Below, in pieces: positions 1 to 14,741 of a stretch of 64,000 bases of DNA. Where the stretch lies: NCBI RefSeq assembly GCF_035222485.1, contig NC_085921.1, forward strand, positions 3,720,001-3,784,000. Reading direction: 5' to 3'. The notes beneath the pieces were generated by a model. The model was given only the letters and a program-made list of their open reading frames with translations. It did not search any database and was not told the DNA's origin. A program made the translations under genes and the position numbers. Numbering within the stretch: the stretch's first letter is position 1; every line of letters begins with the position of its first letter. The DNA comes from Podospora pseudoanserina (lineage: Eukaryota > Ascomycota > Sordariomycetes > Sordariales > Podosporaceae).

Positions 1-1492
1 ATCGGCGATGACATTGTTAAGCGTGTTGAGCAGGCCGTACGAGAACCCCCAAATGAAGAAGAGAATGCAGACGATGGTGCAATACTTGAACGATTCGGTG
101 GCGTTGGTCCGGATCATGCTCTTTGGCTTCTTCATATTAACAAAGCCAAAGTAGACGGCTGTCGCGGTAGCAGCCGAGTCTCGGTGGGGAGGCGGGACGT
201 AGTTCATGCTATGGGCCATCGACACTCTCCTAGACGAAGGTCCGCCAGAACCCGCGGCACCGGCCAAGAAATCTCGGATGGAGATCTCTTCCGACGACCG
301 CTCATCTGGCGGGGTGATGACAAAAGCTGGGGGATCAGCTTGCGTAAATGGCGAAGGGTCCGCAATGTCGATTGGAGCTCCCTCGGCGTTTGCCAGCCCA
401 TCAGCACCAGCCCTATTGTTATCGTTGTTGTTCTTGAAAGGCGACGGCTCATCCCCCGTGAGCGTGGTGCTCCGCCTCGTAGCGTTGGGATCATATAGCA
501 TAGCCGGCAGAATCCTAACAATCAGCGGCTTGAGCGTAGGAATACACGCACACGTAATCCCCACGTTGACCTCGACGGCCGACCACATCAACGAGAGCGA
601 CGCATTCCATGAAAACGAGGGACTCTGTCCGTAGAGCGCCTCCCTGTTCGAGGAAGGATTCATAGACGTGATGTCAATCGCTTTCTGTAAGTAATAGATA
701 CGCACCACATCCACAATCGTCACAAAGATGCCGAGAGAGAACGTCAGGATCAAAATGATCTTTTGCCTCGGCGGCAGTCTCATGCTGGTCAACACCGGGA
801 TTGGCAGCGCCAGGATCGCCAGGTCGGTCGTGACGTTGATAGGAGCCGAGCAGATGAATTCGGTGAGCAGGGGAATGCACCTGATCATCGGGGTGTTGAT
901 GTCCCACGCTGCCGCGATGGGGTGGCACTGAAAGATGTTCATAAATGTCAGAATCACCCCCGCCAGGTTCACCACGCCCAACACGCCCCAGGAAGCCATC
1001 CTAAGAATCTTTTGCGTGTTCTTCGCCAGCCGCAGATAGAAAATTAGGACCGAGGATTTCGTCGCCATGAGAGCCGGGTTCTGTCATAACGTCAGCCACC
1101 ATCTTGTTCGCCCTTGGGCCAGTGTTGCTCACATAGAGAATGCTGAAAACATATTCACACATCTTCAGCCCAGGCATCTTCCAAGCCTCTACATGGTCCG
1201 CATGCCTTCCTAAACCCCTCATGGTTCCAAAAATGATACTCAGACTCAAAAAGACGGTAATCAGCCACGCCAGCACGATGATGTAGTCATCAGCCCCGAA
1301 CCTCCTGACTATCCCGATCCGTGACACCATCCTCGCCGCAACAAACACCGACGCCAGCGTCAGCGTCGCTGCCGTCACCGCCAAGACCGCAGGTCCCCGG
1401 TCGGCGTGCTCATCTTCCCCTTCTGCCTGTGGTACGCTGATGTTGTTGTGGTCGGCCTGTCTGTAATGGTGGTAATGATAGAGTGTTGACAT
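1..1492 (-). CDS. Fungal rhodopsin-fold membrane protein fused to an MFS transporter (partial, 3' end off window)
   Basis: Two exons are visible: 1492-1133 (120 codons) and 1080-1, which stays open for 360 codons to the window edge. The 52-nt intron 1081-1132 starts GTGAGC and ends ACAG. Residues about 30-320 are a seven-helix fungal rhodopsin-fold domain (PTH11-type): helices near 36-52 and 72-92, a VLIFYLRL helix after the intron, a late helix containing SAVEVNVGITCACIPTLKPL. A polar linker of about 100 residues follows. The last 30 residues read FKYCTIVCILFFIWGFSYGL then LNTLNNVIAD, which matches the first helix of the fucose/glucose-permease branch of MFS. The rhodopsin fold is seen; the transporter half is inferred from this one helix. 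The gene may couple sensing and transport at a membrane, but that is speculation. The stop codon and remaining helices are outside the window. Confidence 0.85.
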
Positions 1493-4400
1493 GTTGGGCG
1501 ACGGGTGGCGACTCTAAGTCAGGGGTCCAAGGGGTGCCAACTGAATAATGTCAAAAAAGCCACGCCGTGTCGTTGAGTACAAGGCTGGCTGGCGTCGCTG
1601 GCGTCTCTCTGCGCGCGTGCAGATACACGCACGTCGGTAAATAAATAAAAAGCCGTTTACTGTATCGTCGATATCGTCGTTGCTGTTAATGATATTGTCG
1701 ACAGTAATATCCTCTCCATCTCTCTCAACAACCTATACAAAAGTTGGAGCTTGGGAAAGGTCTGTCCCCCCAAAAAGAACAACCCCAGCGGCCGTAACAA
1801 CAGCAGCACTAGACTACCGTTTCCGTCTCGGCAGCGTCGACAGCAGCACTATGTTCTCGTTGAAGGATGATGGTTGTGGTCGTCGTTGGTGTAGTAGCTG
1901 TACAACCCTAACCGCCATCTCGAATCTCTGGCAGCGGTTCCTGTCAAGTCTGTGCGTTCTTGGACACAAAGCTGACACCATGCCACACAATCACCGGTAG
2001 AACGGAAAGAAACTCGTGTGCGTCCTTCTCAATCAAGCGGAATTCGGATGGCAATTAAGTTCCTGTGCCTGTCCTGTGTCTGAGTGTGTGGTGCTGCGAC
2101 TCGGCAAACGTGTGAACCCAGGGTAACCGTTGTTTCGTGCAAAGTGCCGAGGCGAACGAAATCGTTGCCAAAACAGTATAAAATATGCTTGATGCGCTTG
2201 ATGTGTGAAACAGGCGTACTTTCTCTCCCACTTCTCGCCGTTCTGTCCGTCTGATCTAATGATATTTGGCTCTCGGTATTCGGATTTGGATTTCCCTTCC
2301 TTTTTCTCACCCCCTCCAGGAACTAATTCGGGTAGTGGTAAGGTATCTTTCAAAACAGGTGTCCCCCTGGCAGGGTGAAACCAGTTCACTGTGTGGTGTT
2401 TTGCAGGGCCATGAGTCGTGATAGCAAATATATCGTGGGGTGTGGCGGGAGACAAGACCCCTGCTGCAAGTGTATGAGGGTAGGGTTCAATATTAAGGTT
2501 TTTACAACCACCAGTACCGATGTGCCTCCTTGGCCAATGACATCAAAGCCTGGGACAAATTGTCAGAATCGAGCTTCGGTGAAAAGAGGAACAAATCGAT
2601 ATCGTCAAAAAAGAAAAAGGCCTCGACGCCACAAAATTCTGTGATTTGTGACCTGTGCGTGTGTATGTGTGCCAAAAGACTCGAGCAGAAGCAGTAAGAA
2701 AAAGCCAAGGTGTGTGGAGTGGCGGTGGTATGGGGAGGTCGGGAAGTAATAACTTACAGCAAAAAAGATGGGACGAAAGCGAGAAAAAAACCTGCTTATA
2801 TCTTACAACAATTGTTATGATTATGGATATCCTTTTTTCAAAGATTTTCCCCTTGTGCATGGATGGGTCTCCCTCCTCATAAAGTGTAATAAGTATCCAG
2901 CAGCGAGTGTGTGCCCGGATTTGCAACTTTTCCATTACCACTCCACTACTCACCGCTTGCTCTCTCTCTCTCGGCTCCTCCCCCTCACTCTCCATCTCTA
3001 CAACTCATACGAGAAATGCCGTTATGCGAAGCACTGCCCACTTTGCCCCAGCTTTTTCTTCATCTTCAATGGCCCCCAGCCTTTTTGTTAAACCTTAAAT
3101 CCTTCGCTTAACCCACCACTCTTGCGTGAATGATGTGATAAACTCTTTGCCTGCCCTTTTCCCGAGCGAGACAAAATTCCACCCCTCCTTCGGAGGAACA
3201 ACTCCTCTCCCCCCCCAAGCCACCAAACTTGATAAAACCCGCATGATGCAAACTCTCATCCTATTAACTACCCCTTCAATTCCTCACAAGGAGGTCAGTG
3301 GCTTTCCCACCACCCCCCATCCGCCTACCTTTTCCCTAATCATCCTCCCGCCGCTCCTTGTTGGTCATCTGTCTTCGTTGTCGTCAGGTTGTCAAAAGTC
3401 TGGGCAATGACATAGCCCACCCCAAACCGTCCCAACCCCAGCAAGCACGTGGACCAATCACCGCCCCCTTCGGCTGGCAAAGTCCCCGACCGCCCGGCTC
3501 CAAAGCAGTGTCTTGGCAGAGCCCTGTGACACATTGACCATTCAACCGCACATCGCGCGCCGCCGCATTGCCGAGACATTCTCAACCTCACAAAACAACA
3601 ACCGCATCGTTAATTGCTGTATGTAGCGGCGGCGATCCCCCCCCTCTCCTCCTCAAATGGAGGGGCAACCAAAGCAGCAGCCCAGGTACGCCCATGATAA
3701 GGGTTCTTTCCAGTAAAACAAGAACTACTTGAAAAATCCCGCCATGCCACAAGCTTTGGCGAGCGGAATACAAAACCTAGATTTCGCTTCCCTCCTCACG
3801 TTAATTGGCTCTACTATCGGTGCCTGAAAGCTCCTCGCCCCAGCGAGTCGGAATCTGCCTGCCGGCCTAATAACAAAAAGTGCATGTTTGCCTTATGTAT
3901 GAAGAAAGCCTGGATATTTTACCTCATTTGAGAGATGTGCAATTCTTGCCTGAGGAATAACGATAAGCAAAACAAACCAAAAAAAAAATCTCCTCACAGC
4001 CCATCATCATCGTCGGTGAGAAACCAAAAGAAACAAAGTGAAAGTTTCAAAAGTAGCTCCTCTCTGGTCCCGCCAGCGATGACGTCTCCTGCGGAGCCCA
4101 TCGTTGTGTCATCCAGGGACCAGGGCAAGTTGCTCCGCTGGTGGCTGCTGTCGTGCTTGTGAAATGCTATCGATGTTGTTTCACTTTCTTTGCTGACCAG
4201 ACTCCCGTGCCTGGCCACTGAAAAAAATAGATTCTGTACAGACAGGATGACAGACATATGACTTCCTGTCCGCCCCCTTTTCCAGAAAAGTCCACCCTTC
4301 CAAACACCACAACAAAGAATTCCAACCGTGGCTATGACCTCACAGATAAACATCAGGTGGACGCACCATCACCAGCCTTGCCGTCCCTGTTTGCTCAATT

Positions 4401-4531
4401 CCAGAAAACCACCTATTCACCGCCCAGCCTTTCTTTGTACAGATATGGGTATCTTTCCCGATAATTACAGCAACGCCCGGCATGACCAGACAAGCAAGCA
4501 TCTCATCCAAATGGCGTCAACTCCGATAGTT
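1493..4531. other. Gene-poor interval between two minus-strand genes
   Basis: About 3 kb holding the upstream region of the rhodopsin-MFS gene and the 3' side of the zinc-cluster regulator. It has C/T-rich stretches (around 2950-3000 and 3180-3240). Only short unrelated reading frames are present, with no recognisable domain and no consistent splice pattern. I see no gene in it. Confidence 0.6.
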
Positions 4532-7496
<2,965 letters not shown>

Positions 7497-7586
7497 TCCT
7501 GTCAGTCTGTGGAGCTGGTGATCGACTGGTTTCCTATATGCCGACTCCAGGTGCCCCTTCTCGGCATGTTCTCTCCTTCACCGATG

Positions 7587-7595
7587 TATATATAT
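7587..7595 (-). promoter_or_regulatory. Candidate TATA element of the zinc-cluster regulator
   Basis: An uninterrupted TA alternation lies about 90 bp upstream of the chosen start codon at 7496. Position fits a core promoter, but the motif is short and could be chance. Confidence 0.3.
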
Positions 7596-7596
7596 G

Positions 7597-10500
7597 GGGG
7601 CTGAGCCGACAAGAAATATCATGTAAGTGGTGGCGAGAGTATTCGCTAGGTGGGGGTTGTCGTTAGCACAGAGAGTTTCCTGGTTGATGGCGAGCCTCGG
7701 GCGTCGTCTTGGGAAGTTTGACAGGACGCGAAGAAGGGAAGCTTGACAAGTAGGTGGTCGCCTTATGGCTGGAGTGGTTGGCGAGATAGCTAGTCGATTT
7801 TCTGGGGTGCATCAAAGTGAGCCGCCCCCGCAGACAGCGTAGCACAGCACAATAAACTGGGGATCGGGGAGTTTGGTAGAGAGGGAGGGTCAAGTATGGG
7901 ACGAGTAATTGGTCAGGGGCCGGCTTGTCAGACAGGATGATGGGGCGACTACCCCGGATGGAAGGTTTGATTCTGGGGAGTCCCCCGGGTGGAAGACAGG
8001 GGAGGCTACAGTGTAAGTACCTAGGCAGGTAGGCTTAGAGCCGAGGACGGGAGGTGTGTGGCTATGAGATGGATTGTTGGATCGCCAGTGAGTGAACGGA
8101 TAACTCACATTCACCCTCCCCATCTAGAGCTTGATCCTCGGCCCTTTTTGCTGAAGGAAAACACAATGTCCATATGATGATTGGGCGGCTGTCTCCGAGC
8201 ATCTGAAACTAAGAGCCAGAGCCGGCAGTGGCCGTTTAAAGACGAGATGTCATAAAGATAAATGTGACTGAGGATGATGTCGAGGCCTGAGAGCCAAGGA
8301 AACCATGATGTTCAATTCCCACAAGAGAAGGTAACAGCCCAACCCAGCGGGGAGGGGTCAGTGGACAGATGTTGGCCAACACTGGAACTTGAGAAGGCAC
8401 GATGTGTGTGGTGCGGGGAGGGGACGATGCCGGTGAGTTGAAGGATGAGTGGGGTTGGAGAAGTGGGAAAGAGCTCCGGGGAGTTGGTGGAGACGATACA
8501 CCTTACGGAAAGCTGTGTTTTTTCGGGAATTCCAGTTTGTCCCTAGGCGCTGCCTAAAGCAGAATGGGCTCCCAGTTACAGCTTGTTCTTGCCCCCTTCA
8601 TCCCATATTCCCTCCCGTCCTGTCCAGCAGTTTGGTGGTTCAATGGAGTTTAACAGATTGAAAAGGGATGAAATTTCATCCTTGATCCCTGTATGTAACG
8701 GCGGCCCCACAGTACCACCTCCGCAACCGACGGCTTCAGGGCCCGCCATCCACAAGCCGTTGCTCTCCACCCCAGGGTCACTGTGACCACTTCAGGACGT
8801 CGACGACCTTGTTACTCTTGATTTGTATTCTTTAAACGCGCACCTTTTACCACTTCAAACATCGCAGAAAATCAATGTTCTTTTCTCAACTTATTTACCG
8901 CCTCCAAAACAGCGGTGCCCAAGAGCTGTCAAGGGTCCTTCCTTGTCTTTCTTTGGTACCGCGAAGTCAAGATCCAACTGTGATTCAGGAACGATGTCCA
9001 TTGACGGGAACCCGATATATGAGGGGAGTATTCAATGCTTCCTCGCCTCTATCCCGTCTCGACTTAAGCTCTCTTCCACGGCAATTGCTTCTGGGGGGCA
9101 GGTCACAAGCACAATGTCACGCAGCGTGACCGCTCGCTGGGCCTCTGGAGCCGCCTTCTGTTTATATACTGACGCTTTATTTCATATTCTGGTCGAGATC
9201 TTTGGGCTGAAGCTGTGCGTCACAGTGAGGGTGCAGCGACAACTTGGGGGTCGCAATATCTTGATGTTTGCCGCGCCAATTACAGCTCATTGTTCTACAG
9301 TAACTGTTGATCTTGCCCGGCTGGGCTTTCTATACCAACCATATCAGCCAGGTATATCCTAGCCGTCGTCAATATCGAGACTGTGTCCCGGGTCGCTGCA
9401 CCATGGGAGCGAGACACCCGAGGTCGAATACTTTCAAGTCCTCTTTCCGCATTACATACAAGGACGGGGACCATGATACGGCCGAGCCTGCTGTTCTCAG
9501 GAACTGAAGAGCGTTGAAGGTGCCGTTCGCTTAAGCAGCAAAACCCGGAACCCCCTGCAACCCGCGACCTTCACCAAATCTAGCCCCTTGCAAGATCGGG
9601 CTCTGGTCCCTAACGGTCGGCGATCCTTGGCAGTCTACGGACGATCGTCTCCCGAAATTCAACCCAGCTTCCTCGCCTCTTCCCTCACCTCGACCATGAA
9701 ATCACCTCTTCACCGCATCACCACTTGCTTTCAGAACACCGCAAGCTTCATACTCTGGCGTAGCACTCTTTATGGAGCTCTCAAGCAGCTTTGCTCCAGT
9801 GACCGCTTCAGGTTGTCGTCAGACAGTTACACTTGGTCACATTACACCTCCCCATTGCTGTTGCATGGCTGGGGATAGCATCAAGAATCATCATCATATT
9901 GTCAACTACCGGAAATTCGGAACCGAGACTATTAAGCAAAGACCGGCATACCAACCATGACATGCCTCGATTCGGGGCTATTTAAGCTCTGTATCAGTGC
10001 AGATGTTTCCCCAGCAATTACGGTAAGGTAACCCGTCGAGCATGATGAAGATCAAGCCTCTTCTTGTTCTTGTTCTTGTTGTCGATCTTTTGCTTATACC
10101 CAGGGACCAAGCTCTTGTGCCTTGCTGTTGCTTGCCAGCCTAGAACAAGCAGCTCCGGTAGTTCACTGACCGCAGCCTGCCTTCCATATACCGGGTGTAT
10201 CCTGCAGGCGGAGATGCTGGTGCCGAGCGCTAAGGTCAAGTAGGTGGGCACACTTCCTGCTTGATCTTCCAGGTTTGTGCTGTACATATTCTTGTTCCTC
10301 GTTCCGCGACACCTATCGGTCCGAAAATCTCTCCGTCGTCTGCTTGTGCTCAGGTCAGGAGCCCTACAAGCCCGGATTGTCGGGAGGTTCTCCGGCTTCG
10401 ACTTCTCGATAACGCATGGTATCCAGGCTGGTCCTTACTTTCTGACTTCACTATACAGTGTTTCAAAGCTTATTTGCTCATATCAACCTTTAGCAGCACT

Positions 10501-12434
10501 TAATCTACCTCAACATGTAGATACAAGCCCCTCGAGTATTGCAAGAAAGATCAGGTTGCTGTTTCGAACGGGTTTTGAAACACGGTTCGGTTCAATGGGC
10601 CAAGATCCATTGACTTCGTCGAGCTTCGGACGAAAGCATATCACTACCTAGCCTCTACATATTGTTCCCAAAGTCGGATTCCTGCTCGTCTCCAAAGTAT
10701 TCACTGTCTATCAAGGACTCGTTGAATCTGTAGCATCACTAGTCCACACCCTAATCCCGATATCCGCCTTGGGTTTGCATGTGAGCTACTGCACCTCCCC
10801 GCAAGACGATACGACTGTTTGGTTCATGCGGTGGACCCGGACAGCGGAAGAGGCAACGCCATCAGGTTAGGAGAATTGGGATCAGGGGTCCGCTGCCGAT
10901 ACGCCAAGGTAGGAGATTTGAGAATCCGATTCGGTGGGGTTGGGCTACCCGAAGCTTGTTTGTCGTCTTGCCCTCCAGACTTGTACAAAGTAATTGTTGC
11001 GCCCCTCTCTACATCTTACTCGGAATTCAAGATGGAAGAAAATAGTAGTGACGAGTATTCTGTCAAACAAGTGTGCGGTACACGCCTGGAGGCAAAGTAG
11101 AGACCTCGCACTGAAGACGATAGCACGCGGTGTACCTACCGTGGTACGTTCTCTATGATCTGCTGAGTTTTAGACGGCTGAGGGAGTTGAATCCATCAGT
11201 CTCGGTGTCAGATCATGATCGTTTCGACGACTCTGCCCTACCTACCTATTTGATATATTGCTCGGCTACCACTCGGAGTGCCTACCGAAACCTTAGACGA
11301 CAGACAACAACATTCCTAGAAGCATCTGACGGAATAGTCACGGTAGGCCCAACAGCAAGCCTTTCAAAAGCACTCTAGGCACTATGCTGAACGGTCTCTT
11401 GCTCGGCCCAACCCGAGCCTGCCTAGATTGAAAGCTCAGAGTAGGGACCGTTGTTTTGTTGTTCAAGTCGTTGCTGACAGCATCTTGAACCGTGTTCAAC
11501 TGTTACGTCTATATTACTTGCAATATCAGAATCCTGCTCGAGAAGCTCTCAACCTAGTCACCAACGCCTTAAAAATTTATCACTAGTCACATCTCTGGTA
11601 GCTCCCAACTGTCTTGTTTTGTGAAGAAGTCCTGGCTGAGATTGCCTCCGGTGGGGTGCTGTTGTCGACAGTACGTCCTAGCGGTCTATGCTCACAAGGA
11701 CCAGCAACTCGGTTCTGGGCAGTTTGTAACCCGGATAGATAGACGGTAGATGTAAATGTATCTTCGAATTTCGTTTCCCAATTAATTCTCATAATTCCCT
11801 TCCCCCAGAACCTGCCTACCGCAAAGTAGTATCATCCGGGACTCGCATCCGATAGACCGCTCGCTCATTGACCACCACATGCACCTCACGTTCCACTCGC
11901 CACAATGAACCATCTGTGCATCAACTCTGTCATGAATCCCCGATTCCAACCGCTACACCATAAGCCACACATGCAGACACTGATCATGGGAGAACCTCCC
12001 CAGACCATATGCCCGATATCCACCTCTCCGCACGCAAATGCAATACCTTGACACCATACTCTAGATGCCCATCCATCCAGTCCTAGTTGAGCAAGGCTTG
12101 GCTCATGTCTCCTCCTTTCTTAACGAGGTCGATGGACCGAGCCGGTTGGCGATGATCGTGACAAGCTTGTGTTACGCTGCCCTGGCTCCTCATCCTATCT
12201 CTTGGTGCACATCATGTCCCAAGAGGTCAGCTCGATTCATGTATCGATGCTCGTAATCGGGTAGCCAGGTAGCATCGCTCGAGAACCTAGACCGTACCTG
12301 TGAAAGTACTTCTCTTGTCAGTGAAACTCCTGTATAGCGGGGTATGATACCAGATATCCTACCATTTCTCAAATAATACCCGAGCCAATATGCCATTTCA
12401 TCTCCTTTGATGTTCAACTGGTCCGAGTCCCCTT
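7597..12434. other. 4.9 kb gene-poor interval upstream of the regulator
   Basis: No reading frame here shows a known domain, fungal splice pattern or plausible composition; the longest plus-strand frames (for example 8823-9362) read as random, Ser/Arg/Pro-rich peptide. Long upstream regions are common for regulatory genes. A long non-coding transcript cannot be excluded. I see no repeat, tRNA or element in it. Confidence 0.6.
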
Positions 12435-14741
12435 TCAAAAGAACTGCCTCCCGCTCGCCAACCTCACAAAGCTGTACGGTACGTTCTGCCCAACCAGCAA
12501 CCTCAGCGTCTCAACTGTCGTAAAAGCCGTTACATCCGCCGCCCCATAAGCCGCGAACCCACATTGCTCAGCAATCAAACCCGGGTCCCCCTTCCGTGGG
12601 CCATGCCCCGAGCCGTCTGCCAGGTCCAAAAACACCCTTCTCGAGTTTTCCCTTCCCGCACCTGCCGCCCCTCGAGGCGGCGACCCGAACAGACGAACGA
12701 GCATCCCGACTAGATTACTCTTTTCCGGACCCAGAGCACTCACCACCACAAACGGCGAGCCGGCCCCCGCTCGTATAGACTCGGTGCCGTTGGCATTTAC
12801 CGTACGGGCTCTCTGTATGCTCTCGAGGCTGTTGAATGGCTCGATAAGAAGGTCTTTGGCAAAGGCGGGAGGTGTTTTGAAGCCGACGGTGTAAACCTTA
12901 CCGACCTTCAGGGCTTTGAGAGCGAATAAAGCACTGGCTGCGTCGTCGGCCGATGAGGCAAGTACCACAGCCGCGCAGCCAAAGTAGGCAGATGGAGCAA
13001 GATCACGGGTAAGGGTACTAAGGATACCTTTCCACGAGGCGTTGTCAAACACGAGAGAAGTGTTCGGTGGCAAGCCCGAATGCGTCGAGCCGATAGCACC
13101 CACGGAATCTCCGTTTTGCTGCCGAGGCGGGCTTGATGGTGTGGATGCTGAACTAGATGATGTGGCCGGCCGGACGACGATGGTATCAACCATCCCGATG
13201 AGTCGAGCGGCTTCGCTGAGAACCGGCCCGTTGCCATTGTTGAGTGATGCAAAGAAGCCTTTGCTCGTCGCCAGATTGGTGAGTGACATGGCTGGATTTA
13301 GGTAAGCACCGCCAAAGTTTCTTTGATTACACCACGTCTCGATGGAGGCAAGCCCTTTGGGTTGTCGCTCCACGACGGCAAAGTGATGTGGTAACCCAAG
13401 TTCGTTGAAGCATTTCTCATAGAAGGGTGCCTGTGGAATGGCACTCCGCATGCTCGGGCTAGTAATTCCATAGATGTTCTTCTTTGGCAGCTGTCCAACC
13501 AACGCCAGGGCCTGGTTGATCTCAGCTGCGCTCATCTGCCCCGGAGCTGCGATGATGGGCAGCAGAGGGTGGGTGATAGGAGTGAAGACCTTGTTTAGCG
13601 TCCGAGAGAACTGGCCCGTTTCCCCCATGTTGACAGCAGACAGCGGTGGTGAATCGGGATATTCAGCCTTGATTTTTGACCGGAAGTATTCCAACTCAAA
13701 GTTTTCATTGTGGTCATTGATGATGGCAATCATTTTCACAATGTCGGCGTACCGTCGAGACTGGAGGAATATTGACTCGGCTCTCTGTGAGGGCCACTTG
13801 AAAGTGCCTGAGAAATCATGGAAGGCAGACATGATGCGACTGCTCCCGCGCTGCTCGTACAGTCTTCGTCGAATGGTTTCTGGGAGCCAGAGCTCGACGT
13901 CGATGTACTCAACGCCCCACTGAATCGCCCGGTAAAGATATTCATAAAACAAGTCTGGATTGTCCATCGGAAATCGGCCATTCTCTTTCGTACACCTTGT
14001 CGTGAATATGATTGGCAGTTCGGTCCTCTGGCGAAGAAGCATGAGCTGTTCGCCAACATAGCTCAAGCTTGGGATTTCCGAGAACCGTCCATTGCCCAGA
14101 GGCTCTTTCAAGAGATCAACTCGAATCTCGACAGCGTCTGAGCCGACAGTGAGGATGTCGATGTTTGGGAGCGCAGCATGGACATCCGGAAACGTTGTCG
14201 AAATGAAGTACGTCCTCGGTTTTGCCATTAGTGTTTCGTGGTGGCTAAGCTGTCCCAGGGTATGTGATACAAATCGTGTTAGATCTCTTCGGAAGAATGA
14301 AGCTTCGGTATAAAGCCACTCGTAATCTGTCTGCGCTGACAGGTAGACGTCGGGAGGCATGCCCAGTGTTGTACAATGAGCGTTAATGGTCACGACCAGT
14401 CCCCTGTTCCGTGAGGCTATCTCAGCCTTTGCACTTTCCGCCGAAACCCCAATAACCCAATCCTGATCATCCCTGGTGACGTCCCGAATCCCTCCTTTCA
14501 GTCGGTAAGGCTTCCCGAGAACCTCAGCAAAGACGGCCACTATCTGCTCTTGGCCAGGACCATACATTATCACCACTATTCTTGCATCTCCTTGTTGCAA
14601 ACCACCTCGAATCGTCATCTCATGTGATGCACGTGGTGCTCGAGTTTCAATGTCGATGTCCATAGCTATGTGATTTCGTCCAAAACTTTGTCGTCGTCCT
14701 GGCGCGGGCAGCGACTCCAGTGGTTGAACAGCCGCCATCAT
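12435..14741 (-). CDS. AROM-like protein related to the quinate repressor (QutR/QA-1S): shikimate kinase-, dehydroquinase- and shikimate dehydrogenase-like domains
   Basis: With the start at 14741 the product is 768 residues. Residues about 52-165 are a reduced shikimate-kinase-like region whose Walker A loop is replaced by YGPGQEQ. Residues 175-415 are a type I 3-dehydroquinase: His308 ([12 protein letters not shown]), the Schiff-base Lys336 ([10 protein letters not shown]), Arg380 (GQFSR) and APGQ are all present. Residues 420-768 are shikimate dehydrogenase-like, but the catalytic lysine of the V-T-x-P-x-K motif is gone ([11 protein letters not shown]) and the usual N-T-D-W reads NASW. This is the domain order of the C-terminal half of AROM, as in the fungal quinate-pathway repressors, so a regulatory rather than biosynthetic role is likely; residual dehydroquinase activity is possible. 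No quinate genes are adjacent. The frame stays open upstream to 15248, so the start is uncertain and a missed 5' exon is possible. Confidence 0.82.
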   Translation of the reverse strand: MMAAVQPLESLPAPGRRQSFGRNHIAMDIDIETRAPRASHEMTIRGGLQQGDARIVVIMYGPGQEQIVAVFAEVLGKPYRLKGGIRDVTRDDQDWVIGVSAESAKAEIASRNRGLVVTINAHCTTLGMPPDVYLSAQTDYEWLYTEASFFRRDLTRFVSHTLGQLSHHETLMAKPRTYFISTTFPDVHAALPNIDILTVGSDAVEIRVDLLKEPLGNGRFSEIPSLSYVGEQLMLLRQRTELPIIFTTRCTKENGRFPMDNPDLFYEYLYRAIQWGVEYIDVELWLPETIRRRLYEQRGSSRIMSAFHDFSGTFKWPSQRAESIFLQSRRYADIVKMIAIINDHNENFELEYFRSKIKAEYPDSPPLSAVNMGETGQFSRTLNKVFTPITHPLLPIIAAPGQMSAAEINQALALVGQLPKKNIYGITSPSMRSAIPQAPFYEKCFNELGLPHHFAVVERQPKGLASIETWCNQRNFGGAYLNPAMSLTNLATSKGFFASLNNGNGPVLSEAARLIGMVDTIVVRPATSSSSASTPSSPPRQQNGDSVGAIGSTHSGLPPNTSLVFDNASWKGILSTLTRDLAPSAYFGCAAVVLASSADDAASALFALKALKVGKVYTVGFKTPPAFAKDLLIEPFNSLESIQRARTVNANGTESIRAGAGSPFVVVSALGPEKSNLVGMLVRLFGSPPRGAAGAGRENSRRVFLDLADGSGHGPRKGDPGLIAEQCGFAAYGAADVTAFTTVETLRLLVGQNVPYSFVRLASGRQFF

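Noticed and set aside
8823-9362. 179-codon plus-strand frame as a gene
   Set aside because: No domain, odd composition and overlapping frames of similar length; looks like chance openness.
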